A stretch of DNA of 64,000 nt. Source: Streptomyces lunaelactis. GTDB taxonomy: Bacteria; Actinomycetota; Actinomycetes; Streptomycetales; Streptomycetaceae. The position numbers were made by a program, and so were the translations under genes. The notes beneath the pieces were generated by a model, which saw only the letters and a program-made list of their open reading frames with translations, was not told the origin of the DNA and did no database searches. This document shows positions 42,601 to 52,200 of this stretch, piece by piece. The stretch covers positions 6,882,001 to 6,946,000 of the forward strand of contig NZ_CP026304.1 of NCBI RefSeq assembly GCF_003054555.1, in the 5' to 3' direction. How positions within the stretch are numbered: the stretch's first letter is position 1; the number at the start of each line of letters is the position of its first letter.

Positions 42601-43237
42601 GGCGGGGATCCGACCGGTGCTCGCTCCGGTGGCACTCGACCTCGCGGTACTGCGGAGCCTCGGGGACGCACTGCCCGAGCTGTACCGGGGCCTGGTGCGC
42701 ACAGAGCGCCGAGCCGGCCGGCGTACCTCCGCTCCGGCGGAGATCCCGCTGGCGCAGCGGCTCACGGGCCTGGACGGGGAAGAGCAGCAGCTGCTGCTGC
42801 TCGACCTCGTCAGGGAACAGGTCGGCATCGTCCTGGCCCACCCGGCCCCGCGGACGATCGACGTCCAGCGCGGACTGCTGGACCTGGGCTTCGACTCCCT
42901 CACCGCGGTCGAACTGCGCAACAGGCTGAACACCATCACCGAACTGCGGTTGCCCAGCACGCTCGCCTTCGACCACCCGACCACCCGAGCCGTCGCCGAA
43001 TACCTGCGGGGCGAGCTGGTCGGCGAAGTGGCAGACCCGGTCCAGGCAGCCCTGGACGCACTTGAGGCCGCTCTCTCGGCCGCCGGCCCGTCGGACGGCG
43101 ACGGACCGGCAGGAACGTACGCCGCGCGACTGCGCGGCCTGCTTCGGACGGTGGACGGCGGCCCCGACGGCGCCGACCTCGACCTGGCAACCGACGACGA
43201 ACTCTTCGCAGCACTTGACAACGAACTCGGCAGGTAG
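24644..43237 (+). CDS. Modular type I PKS: loading module and modules 1-3
   Basis: 6197 residues. Order: KSQ-AT-ACP (loading), then three KS-AT-DH-KR-ACP modules. The N-terminus is short with no docking helix, as expected for a first subunit. The C-terminus (residues ~6110-6197) ends [18 protein letters not shown], a docking tail that should bind the N-terminal coiled coil of the next protein. All condensing Cys, AT Ser, DH His/Asp, KR Tyr and ACP Ser residues are present, except the intended Cys-to-Gln change in KSQ. No ER domain is seen. Predicted product on the last ACP: a C9 chain with a methyl branch and three conjugated double bonds. The next PKS starts 2 bases after the stop. Synonymous codon style alternates along the gene, suggesting a recombination mosaic. 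Confidence 0.97.
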   Translation: MAEIQADTSASTEAIAIVGMSCRLPHAENPAQLWQLLRDGRSAIGAPPAGRPELLSRPGGYLEDVSGFDAGFFGISPSEASSMDPQQRLMLELAWEALEDARILPSDLADSRTGVFVGVIADDYAALTRQHGVEAITRHTLTGLNRGVVANRISYTLGLHGPSAAVDTGQSSSLVAVHLAVESLRRGESAMAIAGGVNLNLVPDSTIGAERFGALSPDGLSFTFDARANGYVRGEGGAFVVLKPLHAAVADGDPVYCVLHGSAMNNDGTTEGLTVPSPAGQQDVLRQAYERAKVSAEQVQYVELHGTGTKVGDPVEASALGAVLGDGRVDGAELRVGSVKTNVGHLEGAAGIVGLLKAALCIRNRELVPSLNFEAPNPDIPFDELKVAVQRSLEPWPRPDEPLYAGVSSFGVGGTNCHVVLSDWRTELAAEEELPGAESGSGVVPWVVSGKSAEAVAGQAGRLVSFLEERPGLDVAAVGRSLVVSRARFDHRAVVVGETREELLAGVRALAAGVPAAGVVSGRAVPGGAGKTVFVFPGQGSQWQGMALELLDSSAVFAARLVECERALAPFTDWSLLDVLRGVEGAPGFDRVEVVQPALWAVMVSLAALWRSVGIEPDAVIGHSQGEIAAAAVSGALSLDDAAKVVALRSRAIVKLAGTGGMVSVALPADEVRELIAHWGGAIDIAAHNGPVSTVVSGDPEALADLVAQSEVKGYRARTVPVDYASHSAHVDLLEDELRELLAGVTPRTGDIRFFSTVTGQPLNGEELDGGYWFRNLRQTVQLEEATRALLDDGHRVFIEVSAHPVLTSALSDTADEAGVGGTVVVGSLRRDDGGRDRFLASVAEAHVNGVGVEWERFLPGSGVVDLPTYAFQRQRFWLDGSAIGPVQVPTVAARRRGPKRSAPRGDELELVRAHVAAVLGHGSARDVDIDTTFKDLGFDSVSAVELRNALNRATGLSLPSGLLFNYPTPAILAEHLGGQLLGLDQGQGQDDDAYEALALDEPIAIVGMACRLPGGVASPEDLWRLVSSEVDAVDGFPTNRGWDLDSLFAPDSDSPGKTYATQGGFLHDADRFDAEFFGISPREAAAMEPQQRLLLETAWEAFEQAGIDPAALRGTRTGVYVGATAQEYGPRLHEPSGGYDGYLLTGNTASVASGRLAYTFGLEGPAVTVDTACSSSLVALHLAAQSLRQGESSVAIAGGVSVMATPGMFVEFSRQRGLSPDGRCKAFSSSADGTGWAEGVGLLVLERLSDAERNGHQVLAVIRGSAVNQDGASNGLTAPNGPSQERVIRAALANARLSASEVDAVEAHGTGTKLGDPIEAQALLATYGQDREEPLRLGSLKSNIGHTQAAAGVAGVIKMITAMRNGVLPATLHVDEPTSHVDWSAGAVELLTQAQEWPELDRPRRAGISSFGISGTNAHLIVEQVTEIEAPVEELSVSGPVPWVVSGKSGAALSEQADRLVSFLEERPELDVVAVGRSLAVSRARFDHRAVVVGETREELLDALRALTPGEAVSAGSVAFLFSGQGSQRVGMGRELYAAEPVFAAAFDEVVGALDVHLDRSLAGVIEGESELLQRTVFTQPALFAVEVALFRLLSHYGVTPDYLVGHSVGELAAAHVAGVLSLEDAARLVCARARLMEGVAEGGAMVALNAGEAHVAGWLEGRSGVDVAGFNSPASTVISGDETAVLEVLELARGEGVKATRLKVSHAFHSAHLDGMLAELTEIARTLTYSAPRIPVVSNVTGEVVEGFTAEYWAVQARSAVRFADGIATLAGLGVTAFVELGPDGTLAGLTGECLADTEGIVVVPVLRKDRAEKHSLLAALGAVHAHGVGVDWEGFLPGSGVVEMPTYAFQRERFWLNAPRSGDAAGLGLTAVDHPLLAAVITEPDGDAVQFSASVSLSSHPWLADHAMGGTVLVPGTVFLELAGTAAEQLGHATVEELTLQAPLILSEKTGAQLRLTVDRADARGDRQFTVYSRTGEEQWTAHAAGLLTSSVPSPGVSLDQWPPADGTPIPLDGVYDRLDDLGYGYGPAFHGLRAAWRAGDDLFAEVALPDQLHTEAACFGVHPALLDAVLHPLVLEAAASAQDDSTILLPFSFSGFVLHAVGATVLRVRWTRTGQDTARLALADGAGAPVAAIESVALRPIARDQLAVAGPAVESLYRVTWEAVPAAEPVADQRWVRLGEAPYADLAALSAAVDAGSAVPEFVVIGEQELVVGTTGDVLDQTHATAARGLEAVREWLAAPQFAESRLVLVVPDSALHTAPLVGLMRTAQTEQPDRLVLAHLDEGGLELLPAVLASGEPEVAVRGGGLFVPRLARAAGVVAGVVEGLDPEGTVLVTGALGTLGRLVARRLVTHHGARHLLLVSRRGGETPGAAEFVAELAELGARARVAASDVSDFDALAGLLDGVAVERPLTAVVHTAGVLDDATVASLSAGHLERVMRPKVDAAWNLHRLTESLGLASFVMFSSIAGLMGNAGQANYAAANTFLDALAQHRRAQNLPATSLAWSLWDSADGMAGTLAGADVARWKRSGIVPLTPELGLDLFDAALASAEPLLVPAELDLGALRARAEENALPELFAGLVRVRRRQAAGAARGADSSWVQRLLALAAQERAQAVLQTVRETVGLVLGHGANADIDPAKAFMDIGFDSLTGVELRNRLNSVTGLRLPTTLVFDHPSPQAVADFLLDRLDATTMAVVPSVAAHAPGLDEPIAVVGMGCRYPGGVSSPEDLWRLVAEGRDAIDEFPSDRGWDVEGLFDPDPEKIGKSYTRKGGFLYEAAEFDAEFFSLSPREAIATDPQQRVLLEVVWEALERAGIDPASLRGSSTGVYAGVMYNDYGSRLGSAPEGFEGHLLTGTIGSVLSGRVAYTFGLEGPAVTLDTACSSSLVAVHLAAQALRQGECSMALAGGVTVMSTPTTFVEFSRQRGLSPDGTCKSFAASADGTGWSEGVGMLVLERLSDAQRLGHNILGVIRGSAVNQDGASNGLTAPNGPSQERVIRQALANARLAPHEVDAVEAHGTGTRLGDPIEANALLATYGQDREEPLRLGSIKSNIGHTQAAAGVAGIIKMLMAMRNGELPATLHVDEPTPHVDWSTGAVELVTERRAWPEVARPRRAAVSSFGISGTNAHVVLEQGPEPVVAGEPVVAGLPLVVSAKSEAALAARAGQVRELLASETADSARVASALATRVPHLPFRATVSGAGRDELLAGLEALASGGSAANLVQGAVTGSGKTVFVFPGQGSQWQGMALELLDSSAVFAARLVECERALAPFTDWSLLDVLRGVEGAPGFDRVEVVQPALWAVMVSLAALWRSVGIEPDAVIGHSQGEIAAAAVSGALSLDDAAKVVALRSRAIVKLAGTGGMVSVALPADEVRELITRWDGAIDIAAHNGPRSVVVAGEVTALEEMVAYCKDNKMRAKRIPVDYASHSAHVESLRDELLEALSSLTPRAVKVPFLSTVTGQPLDGTELDGSYWFRNLRQTVQLEEATRTLLDQGHRVFIEASAHPVLTIALQETIDDTSYDSAVTVPSLHRDEGGLDDFLASAAQAHVSGAPLDWAAVVGGPGAVVDLPTYPFQRRRHWLEGPAPAGDAGGLGMAAERHPLIGAALWMADEDKLVLSSRIALNTQPWLADHAVAGTVLLPGTAFVDLAIRAGDHTGLDQLDELTLQAPLVLAGRGGVQLQVVVDAPDEEGRRALSVHSRPEPESDDAAIHPWTLHATGVLGHAEGRAGVPADTAWPPAGAEPVDLTAAYDTLAERGFQYGPTFQGLRALWRAGQEMFAEVALPKDVPLGEFGIHPALLDAALHPLALAEDGRLALPFAWTGVRLHAVNASVLRVRITPEGSGAALSLADASGAPIASVKTLSLRAVDPAQLAGSGTPRQPLLQVEWTTAPESAPTAGWAVLDDSDSGWRGLPAPLGSYSDLAGMVGTPPLVVVPFPGEDGPGAVAHRALRLAQEWLAEERFADSRLVFVTRDATTARTEAGLGSAPVWGLVRTAMAENPDRFGLLDLTDWDLSEAELGRALAVPDAQVSLRDGALLVPRLVKSPTTGDTVPALNPEGTVLITGATGTLGQLFARHLVAEHGVRHLLLASRRGRDAAGMLELEAELMLHGADVSVVACDTADRMAVAEMLDAIPSEHPLTAVLHTAGVLDDGTLHALTAEQLDTVLRPKVDAARHLHELTADLELDAFVLFSSLAGTVGTAGQANYAAANTYLDALAHHRQALGLPGTSLAWGLWAEGSGMTGHLTDADLARMSRGGIAPIGSEQGLALFDAALAARRPVLVPALLDYTGLRAQSEDGTLPALYHGLVRPARRAAVGEQAGRNSLQERLAPLALQDQERALLELVRGVVASVLGYTDADQVAPDRVFNELGFDSLKAVELRNRLNAAAGLKLPATLVFDYPNTVELAGFLRTELLGPAAAVAVAEPVVGASDEPIAIVAMACRYPGEVSSPEELWALLSDERDAIGPFPNDRGWDLDGLYDTDPDHVGTSYTRHGGFLYEAPQFDPELFGVSAREATAIDPQQRLLLEICWEAFERAGIAPTSLKGSQTGVFAGVMANDYAARLKDAPEALEGYLSVGSTVSVASGRVAYTFGLQGPAITVDTACSSSLVSIHLAAQALRNGECGLALAGGVTVLAAPTLFVEFSRQRGLAPDGRCKSFSAQADGAAWAEGAGILLLERLSDAQRNGRRILGVIRGTAVNQDGASNGLTAPNGPSQERVIRQALTNAGLTTADVDALEAHGTGTTLGDPIEAQAVLATYGQERPSPLLMGSLKSNIGHSQAAAGVAGVIKMVMAMQHGVLPKSLHIDEPSPHVDWSAGEVELLTEAVPWPESERPRRAGVSSFGISGTNAHVIVEQPPTEGMVPPAEPMPVVPLLLSAHNDAALLAQADQVGAALADTGQQDLASMGRTLAVGRAGLPHRAVVVASTATEAVDGLAALTVRGTPVEGRTAFLFTGQGSQRLGMGRELYTAYPGYAEALDAACEELGQWLETPLLDVLFGEDPAPLDQTGFTQATLFATEVALFRLLEGWGVRPDFLAGHSIGELAAAHVAGVLSLADAAQLVAARGRLMQALPGGGAMLAVQAEEQEVLPLLAGREDLLGIAAVNGPTSVVLSGDAEAVEAIGAELSAQGRKTKRLRVSHAFHSPHMDAMLDEFQTVAKGLTFAAPTIPVVSTLTGRPVGAEELTTPEYWVRHVRRPVRFLDAARALEAEGVRTFLELGPDGVLSAMGQDFLDAGSLLVPVLRGGRHEPHTAVTALAHAHVRGVPVDWRALFGENAGPAADLPTYPFQRRRYWLTEGPGGGDVTSAGLDSARHPLLGAAVPLADSDGVLFTGRISARSHPWFADHAVAGTLLVPGTALVELALHAGAALGCERLEELALQAPLVLPDEGALQLQITVGGPDGDGRRPVAVHSRGDHEGDVWDRHATGTVVNAVPGGPEPDLASWPPAGAEAQPVEDLYDRLADQGYGYGPAFQGLQAAWRSGEDLYAEVRLSVDPDGFALHPALFDAALHALLLEESAELRLPFSFGGVQLTGSPTGILRVKLSAGPDGTVAVSIADETGAPVATVASLALRALPAGTALTRPSDQHVYAVERAGVELPTGGDTTIVVLGEADLGLVAEHHADLADLAASTADGAAAPDVVVLPVRPATAQETGRVTEEVLAVLRQWLATDAPAGARLAVVSTGELAHSALSGLMRTAESEHPGRFQHVITDSLPAGRELLAAALADPRPQLELHEGQAYVTRLAKVPYPVRTPDIDDAFDPERTVLITGGTGALGAQVARHLVTGRGARRLLLTSRRGGAQDLVAELTALGADVRVATCDAADPDALAGLLASIPDEHPLTAVVHAAGVVEDATLEAMSPESLSRVLRPKVEAAWNLHELTAGLELTDFVLFSSVAGLVGNAGQANYAAGNTFLDALAEHRRAEGLPAVSLAWGMWQDGMASNLDRADRTRLARNGILPMPTDRALAALDTALAGARAPQADGEAGIRPVLAPVALDLAVLRSLGDALPELYRGLVRTERRAGRRTSAPAEIPLAQRLTGLDGEEQQLLLLDLVREQVGIVLAHPAPRTIDVQRGLLDLGFDSLTAVELRNRLNTITELRLPSTLAFDHPTTRAVAEYLRGELVGEVADPVQAALDALEAALSAAGPSDGDGPAGTYAARLRGLLRTVDGGPDGADLDLATDDELFAALDNELGR
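24680..27587 (+). other. PKS loading module: KSQ-AT(methylmalonyl)-ACP
   Basis: The KS (residues ~13-424) has DTGQSSS with Gln170 where extension KSs have Cys; KSQ domains decarboxylate an ACP-bound malonyl or methylmalonyl unit to prime the chain. The other catalytic parts remain ([19 protein letters not shown]). The AT (~530-830) has GHSQGE (Ser624) and YASH (724-727), the signature for methylmalonyl-CoA. The ACP has DLGFDSVSA (Ser941). Predicted starter: propionyl from methylmalonyl-CoA. Confidence 0.93.
26229..26671 (+). repeat. 443-bp perfect direct repeat, copy 1 (loading AT)
   Basis: Identical base for base to 34335-34777 (offset 8106). It covers the AT from the conserved start [11 protein letters not shown] through GHSQGE to DEVRELI. 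Both flanks diverge at once. Confidence 0.95.
27647..32715 (+). other. PKS module 1: KS-AT(malonyl)-DH-KR-ACP
   Basis: KS with DTACSSS (Cys1174). AT with GHSVGE (Ser1609) and HAFH (1708-1711), so malonyl-CoA. DH with the HxxxGxxxxP site starting at His1909 and Asp2071 in [10 protein letters not shown] with cofactor loop VTGALGTLG, Tyr2482 in ANYAAAN and LDD at 2425-2427 (B-type). ACP Ser2651. Reduction and dehydration give a double bond, predicted E; this becomes C10=C11 of the final acid. Confidence 0.93.
32771..37895 (+). other. PKS module 2: KS-AT(methylmalonyl)-DH-KR-ACP
   Basis: KS Cys2883. AT with GHSQGE (Ser3326) and YASH (3426-3429), so methylmalonyl-CoA; this is the only branched extender of the line. 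Its N-terminal 443 bp are identical to the loading AT. DH His3633 and Asp3801. KR LDD 4150-4152 (B-type) and Tyr4207. ACP Ser4375. It places the methyl group at C8 and forms C8=C9. Confidence 0.93.
34335..34777 (+). repeat. 443-bp perfect direct repeat, copy 2 (module 2 AT)
   Basis: Second copy of the identical AT segment at 26229-26671. The specificity motif YASH lies outside the perfect copy in both, ~140 bp downstream, where the two ATs differ in sequence. Confidence 0.95.
37940..43020 (+). other. PKS module 3: KS-AT(malonyl)-DH-KR-ACP
   Basis: KS Cys4606. AT with GHSIGE (Ser5041) and HAFH (5141-5144), so malonyl. DH His5346 and Asp5507 (FDAALH). KR has VED (5852-5854) in place of LDD, with Tyr5909 in ANYAAGN; the key Asp of the B-type motif is kept. 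ACP Ser6085. It forms C6=C7. The codon style is uniformly GC-ending, unlike parts of modules 1 and 2. Confidence 0.92.
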
Positions 43238-43239
43238 AC

Positions 43240-46200
43240 ATGAACAACGAGCAGAAACTTCGCGACTACCTCAAGCGGGCAACGGTCGACCTGCGGGAGA
43301 GCCGTCAGCGTGTGCAGGATCTGGAGGAGCGCGCACACGAGCCGATCGCGATCGTGGGCATGGCATGCCGACTCCCGGGCGGTATCGCCTCCCCGGACGA
43401 CCTGTGGGAGCTGCTGAGCGCCGAACGTGACGCGGTCGGTCCCTTCCCGGAGGGCCGCGGCTGGGACCTGGAAAACCTGTACCACCCAGACCCCGACCAC
43501 CTCGGGACCTCGTACACCCGCGAAGGCGGCTTCCTGTACGAGGCGGACCGGTTTGACGCCGAGTTCTTCGGCATCAGTCCTCGCGAGGCAGCGGCGATGG
43601 ATCCCCAGCAGCGGTTGCTGCTGGAGACGGGTTGGGAGGCTTTCGAGCACGCAGGCATCGCCCCGGCGGCACTGAAGGGCACCCGTACCGGGGTGTACGC
43701 GGGCGTCATGTACGACGACTACGGCTCCCGGATCCCCGATGCGCCCGAGGGCTTCGAGGGCTACCTGCTGACCGGAAGCGCGGGCAGCGTCGCGTCGGGT
43801 CGTCTGGCCTACACCTTCGGGTTGGAGGGGCCGGCGGTGACGGTCGATACCGCGTGTTCGTCCTCGCTGGTCGCGCTTCATCTTGCCGCTCAGTCGCTGC
43901 GTCAGGGTGAGTGTTCGATGGCGCTTGCCGGTGGTGTGACGGTGATGGCGACACCGGGCACGTTCGTGGAGTTCTCTCGGCAGCGTGGGTTGTCGCCGGA
44001 TGGGCGGTGCAAGGCGTTCTCGTCGTCGGCGGATGGCACGGGTTGGGCCGAGGGTGTGGGTCTGCTGGTGTTGGAGCGGCTGTCGGACGCGGAGCGCAGC
44101 GGGCATCGGGTGCTGGCGGTGCTTCGTGGTTCCGCGGTGAATCAGGACGGTGCGAGCAGCCAGCTGACTGCGCCGAATGGGCCTGCGCAGGAGCGGGTCA
44201 TTCGGGCTGCGTTGGCCAACGCGCGGCTGTCGGCGTCCGAGGTGGATGTCGTGGAGGCGCACGGTACGGGTACGCGGCTGGGTGATCCGATCGAGGCGCA
44301 GGCGCTGGTGTCTGCGTATGGCCAGGCCCGTGGGGACGACAACCCGTTGTGGTTGGGTTCTGTCAAGTCGAATATTGGTCACACGCAGGCCGCGGCGGGT
44401 GTCGCGGGCGTGATCAAGATGGTTATGGCGATGCGCAAGGGGGTCATGCCCTCGACTTTGCACGTGGACGAGCCGACCCCCGAGGTCGATTGGTCGGCGG
44501 GCACGGTGAAACTGCTGACGCAGGCTCAGCAGTGGCCGGAGCTTGATCGTCCGCGTCGGACGGGTGTGTCGTCCTTCGGGATCAGCGGGACCAACGCTCA
44601 CGTGATCCTCGAAGAGGCGCCGCGCGACCTTGCTGTCGATCCGGTGACAGGACCGGATGTACAGCAGTCGGAGTCGGGCCCGGCGACGCTGCCGGTACCC
44701 TGGTTGCTTTCGGCCAAGTCGGAGACCGCGCTACGGGCACAGGCGAGCCGGCTGCTGGCCTGGCTCGCCGACCACCCCGAGGTGGATGACGCCGATGTCG
44801 CTGCCGTCCTGACCGCTGCGCGCGCTCAGCTGGGTCGGCGCGGCGCGGTGCTCGGCGCCGACCGGGCCGGTCTGCTCGCCGGCCTCACGGCCCTGGCCGC
44901 GGGTTCGGCATCCCCGCATGTTGTGTCAGGTGGCGCCACCACCGGCGAGACGGCCTTCCTGTTCACCGGTCAGGGCGCGCAACGTGTCGGTATGGGCGCA
45001 GGGTTGGCTGCCGCGTTCCCCGTGTTCGCCGCTGCCCTCGACGAGGTGTGCGCGGAATTCGATGCCCTGCTAGGGGTATCGCTGCGCGAGGTCATGTTCG
45101 GCGGGACCGGTGGTGCCGGGAACAGCGTCGGCGACACCGAGCGCCTGGCCCTGCTTGACCGGACGGAATTCACGCAGCCTGCGCTGTTCGCGTTCGAGGT
45201 GGCGCTGTATCGCCTTTTGGAGTCGTTCGGCGTGACCCCGGATGTGGTGGTCGGGCATTCGATCGGTGAGCTGGCCGCGGCCTATGTGGCCGAGGTGTGG
45301 TCGCTGGCCGACGCGTGTCGGCTCGTTGCCGCCCGTGGTCGATTGATGGGCGCGCTGCCGACCGATGGAGCGATGCTCGCCGCCGCGGTGTCGGAGGAGC
45401 GGGCGCTGGAACTGCTCGCGGCCGGGACGGTCTCGTTGGCGGCCGTGAATGCGCCTGCGGCGACGGTGTTCTCGGGCGAGACGGCGGCGATCGTCGCACT
45501 GGAGGATCGGCTGGCGGACGAGGGTGTGAAGACGACCCAGCTGACGGTCAGTCACGCCTTCCATTCGGCGTTGATGGAGCCGATGCTTGCCGAGTACGAG
45601 CAGGTCGCCAGATCGGTGGCGTATCAGGCGCCTCGCATTGGTGTCTGCTCCACGGTGTCCGGTGCGCCGATCGGTCCCGAACTGCTGACGCCGCAGTATT
45701 GGGTGCGGCAGGTGCGCGAGGCCGTGCGGTTCGCCCCGGCGGTGCAGTCACTCGTCGACGCCGGCGTGCGCCGGTTCGTCGAGGTGGGTCCGGATGCGGT
45801 GCTGGCGGCGCTGACCCGCCAGACACTGGTCGACGAGGTGGCGTCCCGCTCGCTGATCGCGGCGGCGTCACGGCGCGGCGTCGATGAGGTCGACCAGTTC
45901 CTGCGGTTGCTCGCCGCCGCCCATTGCTCGGGCGTTGCCGTCGACTGGGCGCCGCTGTCACCAGGAAGGCCGGTCGCCCACCTCGACCTGCCTGTCTACG
46001 CGTTCCAGCATCGCCGTTACTGGGTGCAGGCCGACGACGGTGCGCTCGGTGACATGGGCCGCGCCGGTCTCGCCGCGCTCGATCATCCGATGCTGCGCGT
46101 CGCCGCGCCGCTTGCAGGTCGCGACGAATGGCTGTTCAGCGGCAGGCTTTCCACCACCGACCAGCCGTGGATCGCCGACCACACGGCCTTCGGAGCGGTG

Positions 46201-49200
46201 CTTCTGCCCGGCACCGGGTTCGTGGATCTCGCGCTGGCCGTGGGTAGCAGCCTGGAACTGCCCGTCGTGGACGAACTTGTCCTGTCGACGCCGCTGCTGT
46301 TCGACGGTGCCGCTGCCGTGGACGTGCAGGTGTCGGTGACCGAGCCCGACCACACCGGCCGTCGAGGCCTGTCGATCCACTCGCGTGCCGTCACCGGCAC
46401 CGCGCAATCCAACCCGGGCGAGCCGGACTGGACGCTGCACGCCACCGGCACCCTCGCCCCCGCCGACGGCGTGACGCCGGCCTGGATCGACCCCGACTGG
46501 CCGCCGGCCGACGGCACCCCGATCGACGGAACGCGTCTGTACGACCGGCTCGCCGACCTGGGATTCGGCTACGGCCCGAATTTCCAAGGCGTGCGCGCCG
46601 CCTGGACCAGTGATGACGACGTGTTCGCCGAGGTGACCCTGGACGAGACGACAGCGGGCCGGGCGGCGGGCTTCAGGGTGCATCCGGCGCTACTGGACGC
46701 GATCTTCCACGCTGCCATCGATGCACTCGCCGACGACCTGCCCGACGGCAGGCTGCCGCTTCCGTTCTCCTTTGGCGGCGTCCGTGTGTTCCGGCCCGGC
46801 GCCACCGCGGTCCGCGCCCGCATCATCCGTTCGGGTCCCGAGAAGGTGCGCATCGACGCCTGCGACGCCACCGGCGCCGCGGTGCTGTCGATCGACGCCG
46901 TGCTCGCCCGCCCCGCGGACGCGCGCGCTCTCGCCGGTGCCCGCAGCCCGCTCTACGCTCTCGACTGGACGCCGGTGACGGCACCTGCGGTGTCGGACCA
47001 GCAACTGGTCGCACTGGGTCGACCCGTCGCAGGTTGCGCCGAGACGTTCGGGGATGTCGCGGCGTTCGCGACAGGCGGGGGCCACACGGGCGCGGCTGCC
47101 GTTTGGTCGCCCGAAACGGCGTCGGCGGACGGCGACGACGTCCCCGCGACCATCCGCACCGCCGTGCACAACGCCCTCGCGGTGCTGCGCGACTGGCTCG
47201 CCGAACCGGGCTGCGCCGACTCGACGCTGATCGTGCTGACCCGCAATGGAGCAGGTCTGCCCGGTGAGACGCCGGACCCCGCGGCAGCGGCCGTCCGCGG
47301 CCTGGTACGCAGTGCGCAATCGGAGAATCCGGGGCGCATCGTGCAGGTCGACCTCGACCTCGACGACAACGACCTCGCGGACCTGCACCAGCGGATCGCC
47401 GCCGCAGTCGCCACGGACGAACCACAGCTCGCGATCCGCGACGGCGCCACGGTGGCACCGCGGCTGATTCGTACGACCACCGTCGAATCGACCGGCAAGC
47501 CCTTCGGTGATGGCACGGCCCTGATCACCGGCGGCGCAGGCGGATTGGGCGCCGTCACCGCACGCCACCTGGTCACCCGGCACGGGGTGCGCAGACTGCT
47601 GCTCGCCTCCCGCCGCGGCCTCGCAGCGCCGGGCGTGGCGGAGCTGGTCACCGAGCTGACCGCGCTGGGCGCCGCCGTACGCGTCGCCGCCTGCGATGTC
47701 AGCGATCACGCCGCGGTCGCGGCGCTGCTGGAATCCGTACCGGCGCACGAATCGGTGACCGCTGTCGTGCACACGGCGGGCGTGGTCGACGACGGCACCA
47801 TCGAAAGCTTGACCGCCGAGCAGGTGGATCGGGTGCTCGCCCCGAAGGTCGATGCCGCCTGGCATCTGCACGAGCTCACCCGCGACATGGACCTGTCGGC
47901 GTTCGTGCTGTTCTCCTCCGCCGGGCCGCTGCTCGGTGGGCAGGGCCAGGGCAACTACGCGGCCGCGAACGCGGCGCTGGATGCGCTCGCCCAGGCGCGC
48001 CGCAGCGCCGGCCTGCCCGCGCATTCGCTGGCCTGGGGGCTGTGGAAGCGCGGCATGGCCGAGGCATTGAACGACCCGGGTGCCGAACATCTGGTGCGTC
48101 AGATCCGCACGCGTCTCGGTTTGTCCCCGATCGAGCCGGACACTGGCATGCAGATGTTCGACGATGCGTTGACCACCGGCGAACCGATGCTGATGACCGC
48201 ACTGCTCGACACACCCGCCCTCACCGCGCTGGGCCGGCTCGGCACGCTGCCTGCGGTGCTGCGCGGCCTGATTCATGTACCGTCGCGCGGCCGGATCGCC
48301 GACAGCCCGTTGCGCCAGCGGTTGCTCGACGCTCCCGCCGATCAGTGGGAGGCGCTGATCCGCAATGAGGTCCGCGCGATCGCCGCCGCGGTCCTCGGCC
48401 ACGAGTCGGCCGACGCCATCGACCCCGAAACACCGTTCACAGCACTGGGCTTCGACTCGCTCGCCGGAGTCGAGTTCCGCAACCGGGTGACCGCCGCCAC
48501 AGGTGTTCAGCTTCCGGCCACGCTGGTGTTCGACTATCCAACCGCCGCCGCTGTTGCGGGCTTCCTGCGTACCCGGGTCGACGGTTCGGCGCCGACGCGA
48601 CCGCGTCCCGCCTCGACCAGGGCCAAGGCCAGGGCCGACGAGCCGATCGCGATCGTCGGCATGAGCTGCCGGTATCCCGGCGGCGTCGAGAATCCTGACC
48701 AGCTCTGGGAACTGATCGCCGGGCGCGTCGACGCGATCACCCCGATCCCGGGCGACCGCGGCTGGGACCTCGACCACCTGTACGACACCGACCCCGGCCA
48801 ACCTGGCAAGATCTACACCCGAGAAGGCGGATTCCTGCATGCCGCAGGTGATTTCGATGCCGCCTTCTTCGGAATCGGACCCCGTGAGGCAGCGGCGATG
48901 GACCCGCAGCAGCGGTTGCTGCTCGAGGCGTCCTGGGAAGCGCTCGAAGATGCCGGTATCGATCCGACCTCACTGCGGGGCAGCGATACCGGGGTGTATG
49001 CGGGCGTCATGTACCAGGACTACGGCTACAACGCGCGCGAGGCCGCCGACGGTGCCGCGGAAGGCTATCTGGCGACCGGATCGGCCGGCAGCGTCGTCTC
49101 CGGCCGGGTGTCCTATGCCCTCGGTCTGGAAGGACCCGCGGTGACCGTGGACACGGCATGTTCGTCGTCGCTGGTGGCCTTGCATCTGGCGGTGCAGGCA

Positions 49201-52200
49201 TTGCGCGCCGGGGAGACGTCGCTGGTCCTGGCCAGCGGGGTGACGGTCATGTCGACTCCGCTGCTGTTCGTGGAGTTCTCCCGGCAGCGGGCGCTGTCAC
49301 CGGATGGGCGCAGCAAGGCGTTCTCGAGTGCTGCGGACGGTGTCTCGTGGTCCGAGGGCGTCGGCGTGCTCGCCCTCGAGCGGTTGTCCGACGCGCAGCG
49401 CAACGGGCGCCCGGTGCTGGCCGTGATCCGCGGTAGCGCAATCAATCAGGACGGTGCGAGCAACGGCTTGACCGCACCGAATGGTCCGTCCCAGGAGCGG
49501 GTGATCGCGCAGGCACTGGTCAACGCAGGGGTGGCCGCGGCCGAGGTGGACGCGGTGGAGGCGCACGGCACCGGCACCACGCTGGGTGACCCGATCGAGG
49601 CGCAGGCGCTGATCAACGCCTACGGACAGGATCGCGCCGAGCCGCTGCGGATCGGGTCGTTGAAGTCGAACATCGGGCACGCGCAGGCGGCTGCCGGTGT
49701 CGGCGGTGTGATCAAGATGGTGCAGGCGCTGCGGCACGAGACGTTGCCGCCCACCTTGCATGTTGACGCGCCGTCGCCGCACGTGGAGTGGTCGGCGGGC
49801 GCGGTACGGATCCTGACCGAGGCCGAGCCGTGGCCGGTCGGGGAGCGTCCGCGCCGGGCGGGAGTGTCGTCGTTCGGGATCAGCGGGACCAACGCGCACG
49901 TGATCCTCGAAGAGGCGCCTGCGGTCCCGCCGCGGCCGGTCGATCTACCGCGCCCGGCGGCCATGCCGTTGCTGCTGTCCGCGCGGACGACTGCCGCGCT
50001 GCGGACCCAAGCGCGCCGTCTGCACGACGCGTTGCGCGCACGTCCGGAGCTCGACGTGACCGACGTCGCGGTGACGCTGGCGTTGCACCGCGCGCGGCTC
50101 GAGCAGCGCGCTGCCGTCGTGGGCTCGGACCGGGAGACGCTGCTGGCGGCCTTGGCGCGCCTGGCAGCCGACGAGCCGGGACCGGGCATCGCCAACGGCG
50201 CTGGTCAGACAGGCACAACAGCGTTCCTGTTCACCGGTCAGGGCGCGCAGCGGATCGGGATGGGCGCTGGGCTGTACCGGGCGTTTCCGGCTTTCGCGGC
50301 CGCGCTCGACGACGTGTGCGCGGAATTCGATGCACACCTGGGGCATTCGCTGCGGGATGTGATGTTCGGCGCGCAGCGCACCGGCATCGGGCAGGAAGCG
50401 AGTGAGCTCGACGCGCCGGCCGCTGCGAGCGGCGCGACTGCCGAGACTCTGCTGGACCGCACCGAGTACACCCAGCCCGCGTTGTTCGCGTTCGAGGTGG
50501 CGATGTATCGCCTTGTCGAGTCGCTGGGCGTGACGCCGGATGTGGTGGCCGGGCACTCGATCGGCGAGCTGGCCGCGGCCTATGTGGCCGGTGTGTGGTC
50601 GTTGTCGGATGCGTGCACCCTCGTTGCGGCCCGGGGTCGATTGATGGGGGCGCTGCCGACAGGTGGGAGCATGCTGGCCGCCGCGGTTCCGGAGGGGCGA
50701 GCCGTGGAGCTGCTGGCGGCGGGTCATGCCGATCCGGCAGTCGCCGCGGTCTCGCTGGCCGCTGTGAACGCTCCCGATGCGGTGGTCTTCTCCGGAAACA
50801 CCGAGGCGGTATCGGCGCTCGAGTCGAGGTTGGTGGCCGAGGGCGTCAAGACCAGCAGGCTGCGGGTGAGCCACGCGTTCCACTCCGCCTTGATGGATCC
50901 GATGCTGACCGAGTTCGCGGAGATCGCCGCGGGCCTGACGTATCACGAGCCACGAATACCTTTGTGCTCCACGGTTTCCGGCGCATTCGCCGGCGATTCG
51001 GTGGGTACGCCCGAGTATTGGGTACGGCAGGTGCGCGAGGCGGTGCGCTTCGCCCCGGCGGTGCAGTCACTGCTCGATTCGGGTGTGAGCCTGTTCGTCG
51101 AGCTGGGCCCGGACGCGGTGCTGACGACCATGACCCGCGCCACTCTGGCGACAGACCTCGCAGCGCGTGCATCGGTGGTCGCGGGATCCCGTCGCACAGT
51201 CGCCGAACCCGAGCAGCTGGTCACCGCGCTGGCAACCGCGCACTGTGCGGGCCGGCCGGTGCGGTGGGCGGCCTACTTCGGAGCTCGACCGCAGGCACGG
51301 ATCGCGTTGCCCACCTATCCCTTCCAGCACGAACGATTCTGGCTGCTGCCCGCGGAGGCCGCTGCGCCGCTCGCCGGTGCCGACTCCGCCGACCATCCGC
51401 TGCTGCACGCCCAAGTGCAGCTCGCCGGCAAGGACGAGTGGCTGTTCACCGGCAGGCTCTCGCTGCGCACGCACCCATGGCTCGCCGACCACGCCGTCTT
51501 CGGCACGATCTTGATGCCAGGTACGGGATTCGTGGAACTGGCTCTGGCCGCTGGTGCCCGGCTCGGCGTGCCGCGCCTGGCGGAACTGGTGCTCGCGGCG
51601 CCGCTGATTCTCACGACCGATGGTGCCGCGGATATTCAGCTCGCTGTGGGCGAACCCGACGCCGATGGGCACCGGACCGTGGCCATCCACGCCCGCGCCG
51701 CCGACGCATGGGTGCTGCATGCCCGTGGCCTGCTCACGCCCGCCGCGCCGACCGCGGCGCCGGGCTGGTCCGAGGTGTGGCCTCCGGTTGCGGGTGATCC
51801 GGTCAACGGGCAGCAGGTGTACCGCGCGCTCGGCGGCCTCGGCTTCGGGTACGGCCCGGTGTTCCAGGGTGTTCGCGCCGCGTGGTCGCGCGGGGAGGAA
51901 GTGTTCGCCGACCTGGCGCTCGACACCGACACCGCAGCGCGCGCCACCGCCTTCGGACTGCATCCGGCACTGCTGGACGCCGTATTCCACGCGGCTGTCG
52001 GCCATCTCGCCGAGGACGGGCCCGACGGCCGGGTGCCACTGCCTTTCGCCTTCGACGGTGTCCAGCTTGCACAGTCCGGCGTGGGTGCCTTGCGCGTCCG
52101 CATCGCCCGCATCGCACCGAACACCTTGCGCGTGGAAGCGGTCGACGCGACCGGTGCCCTCGTGCTGAGCATGGAGTCGGTGCGGGCCCGCCCGATGGAG

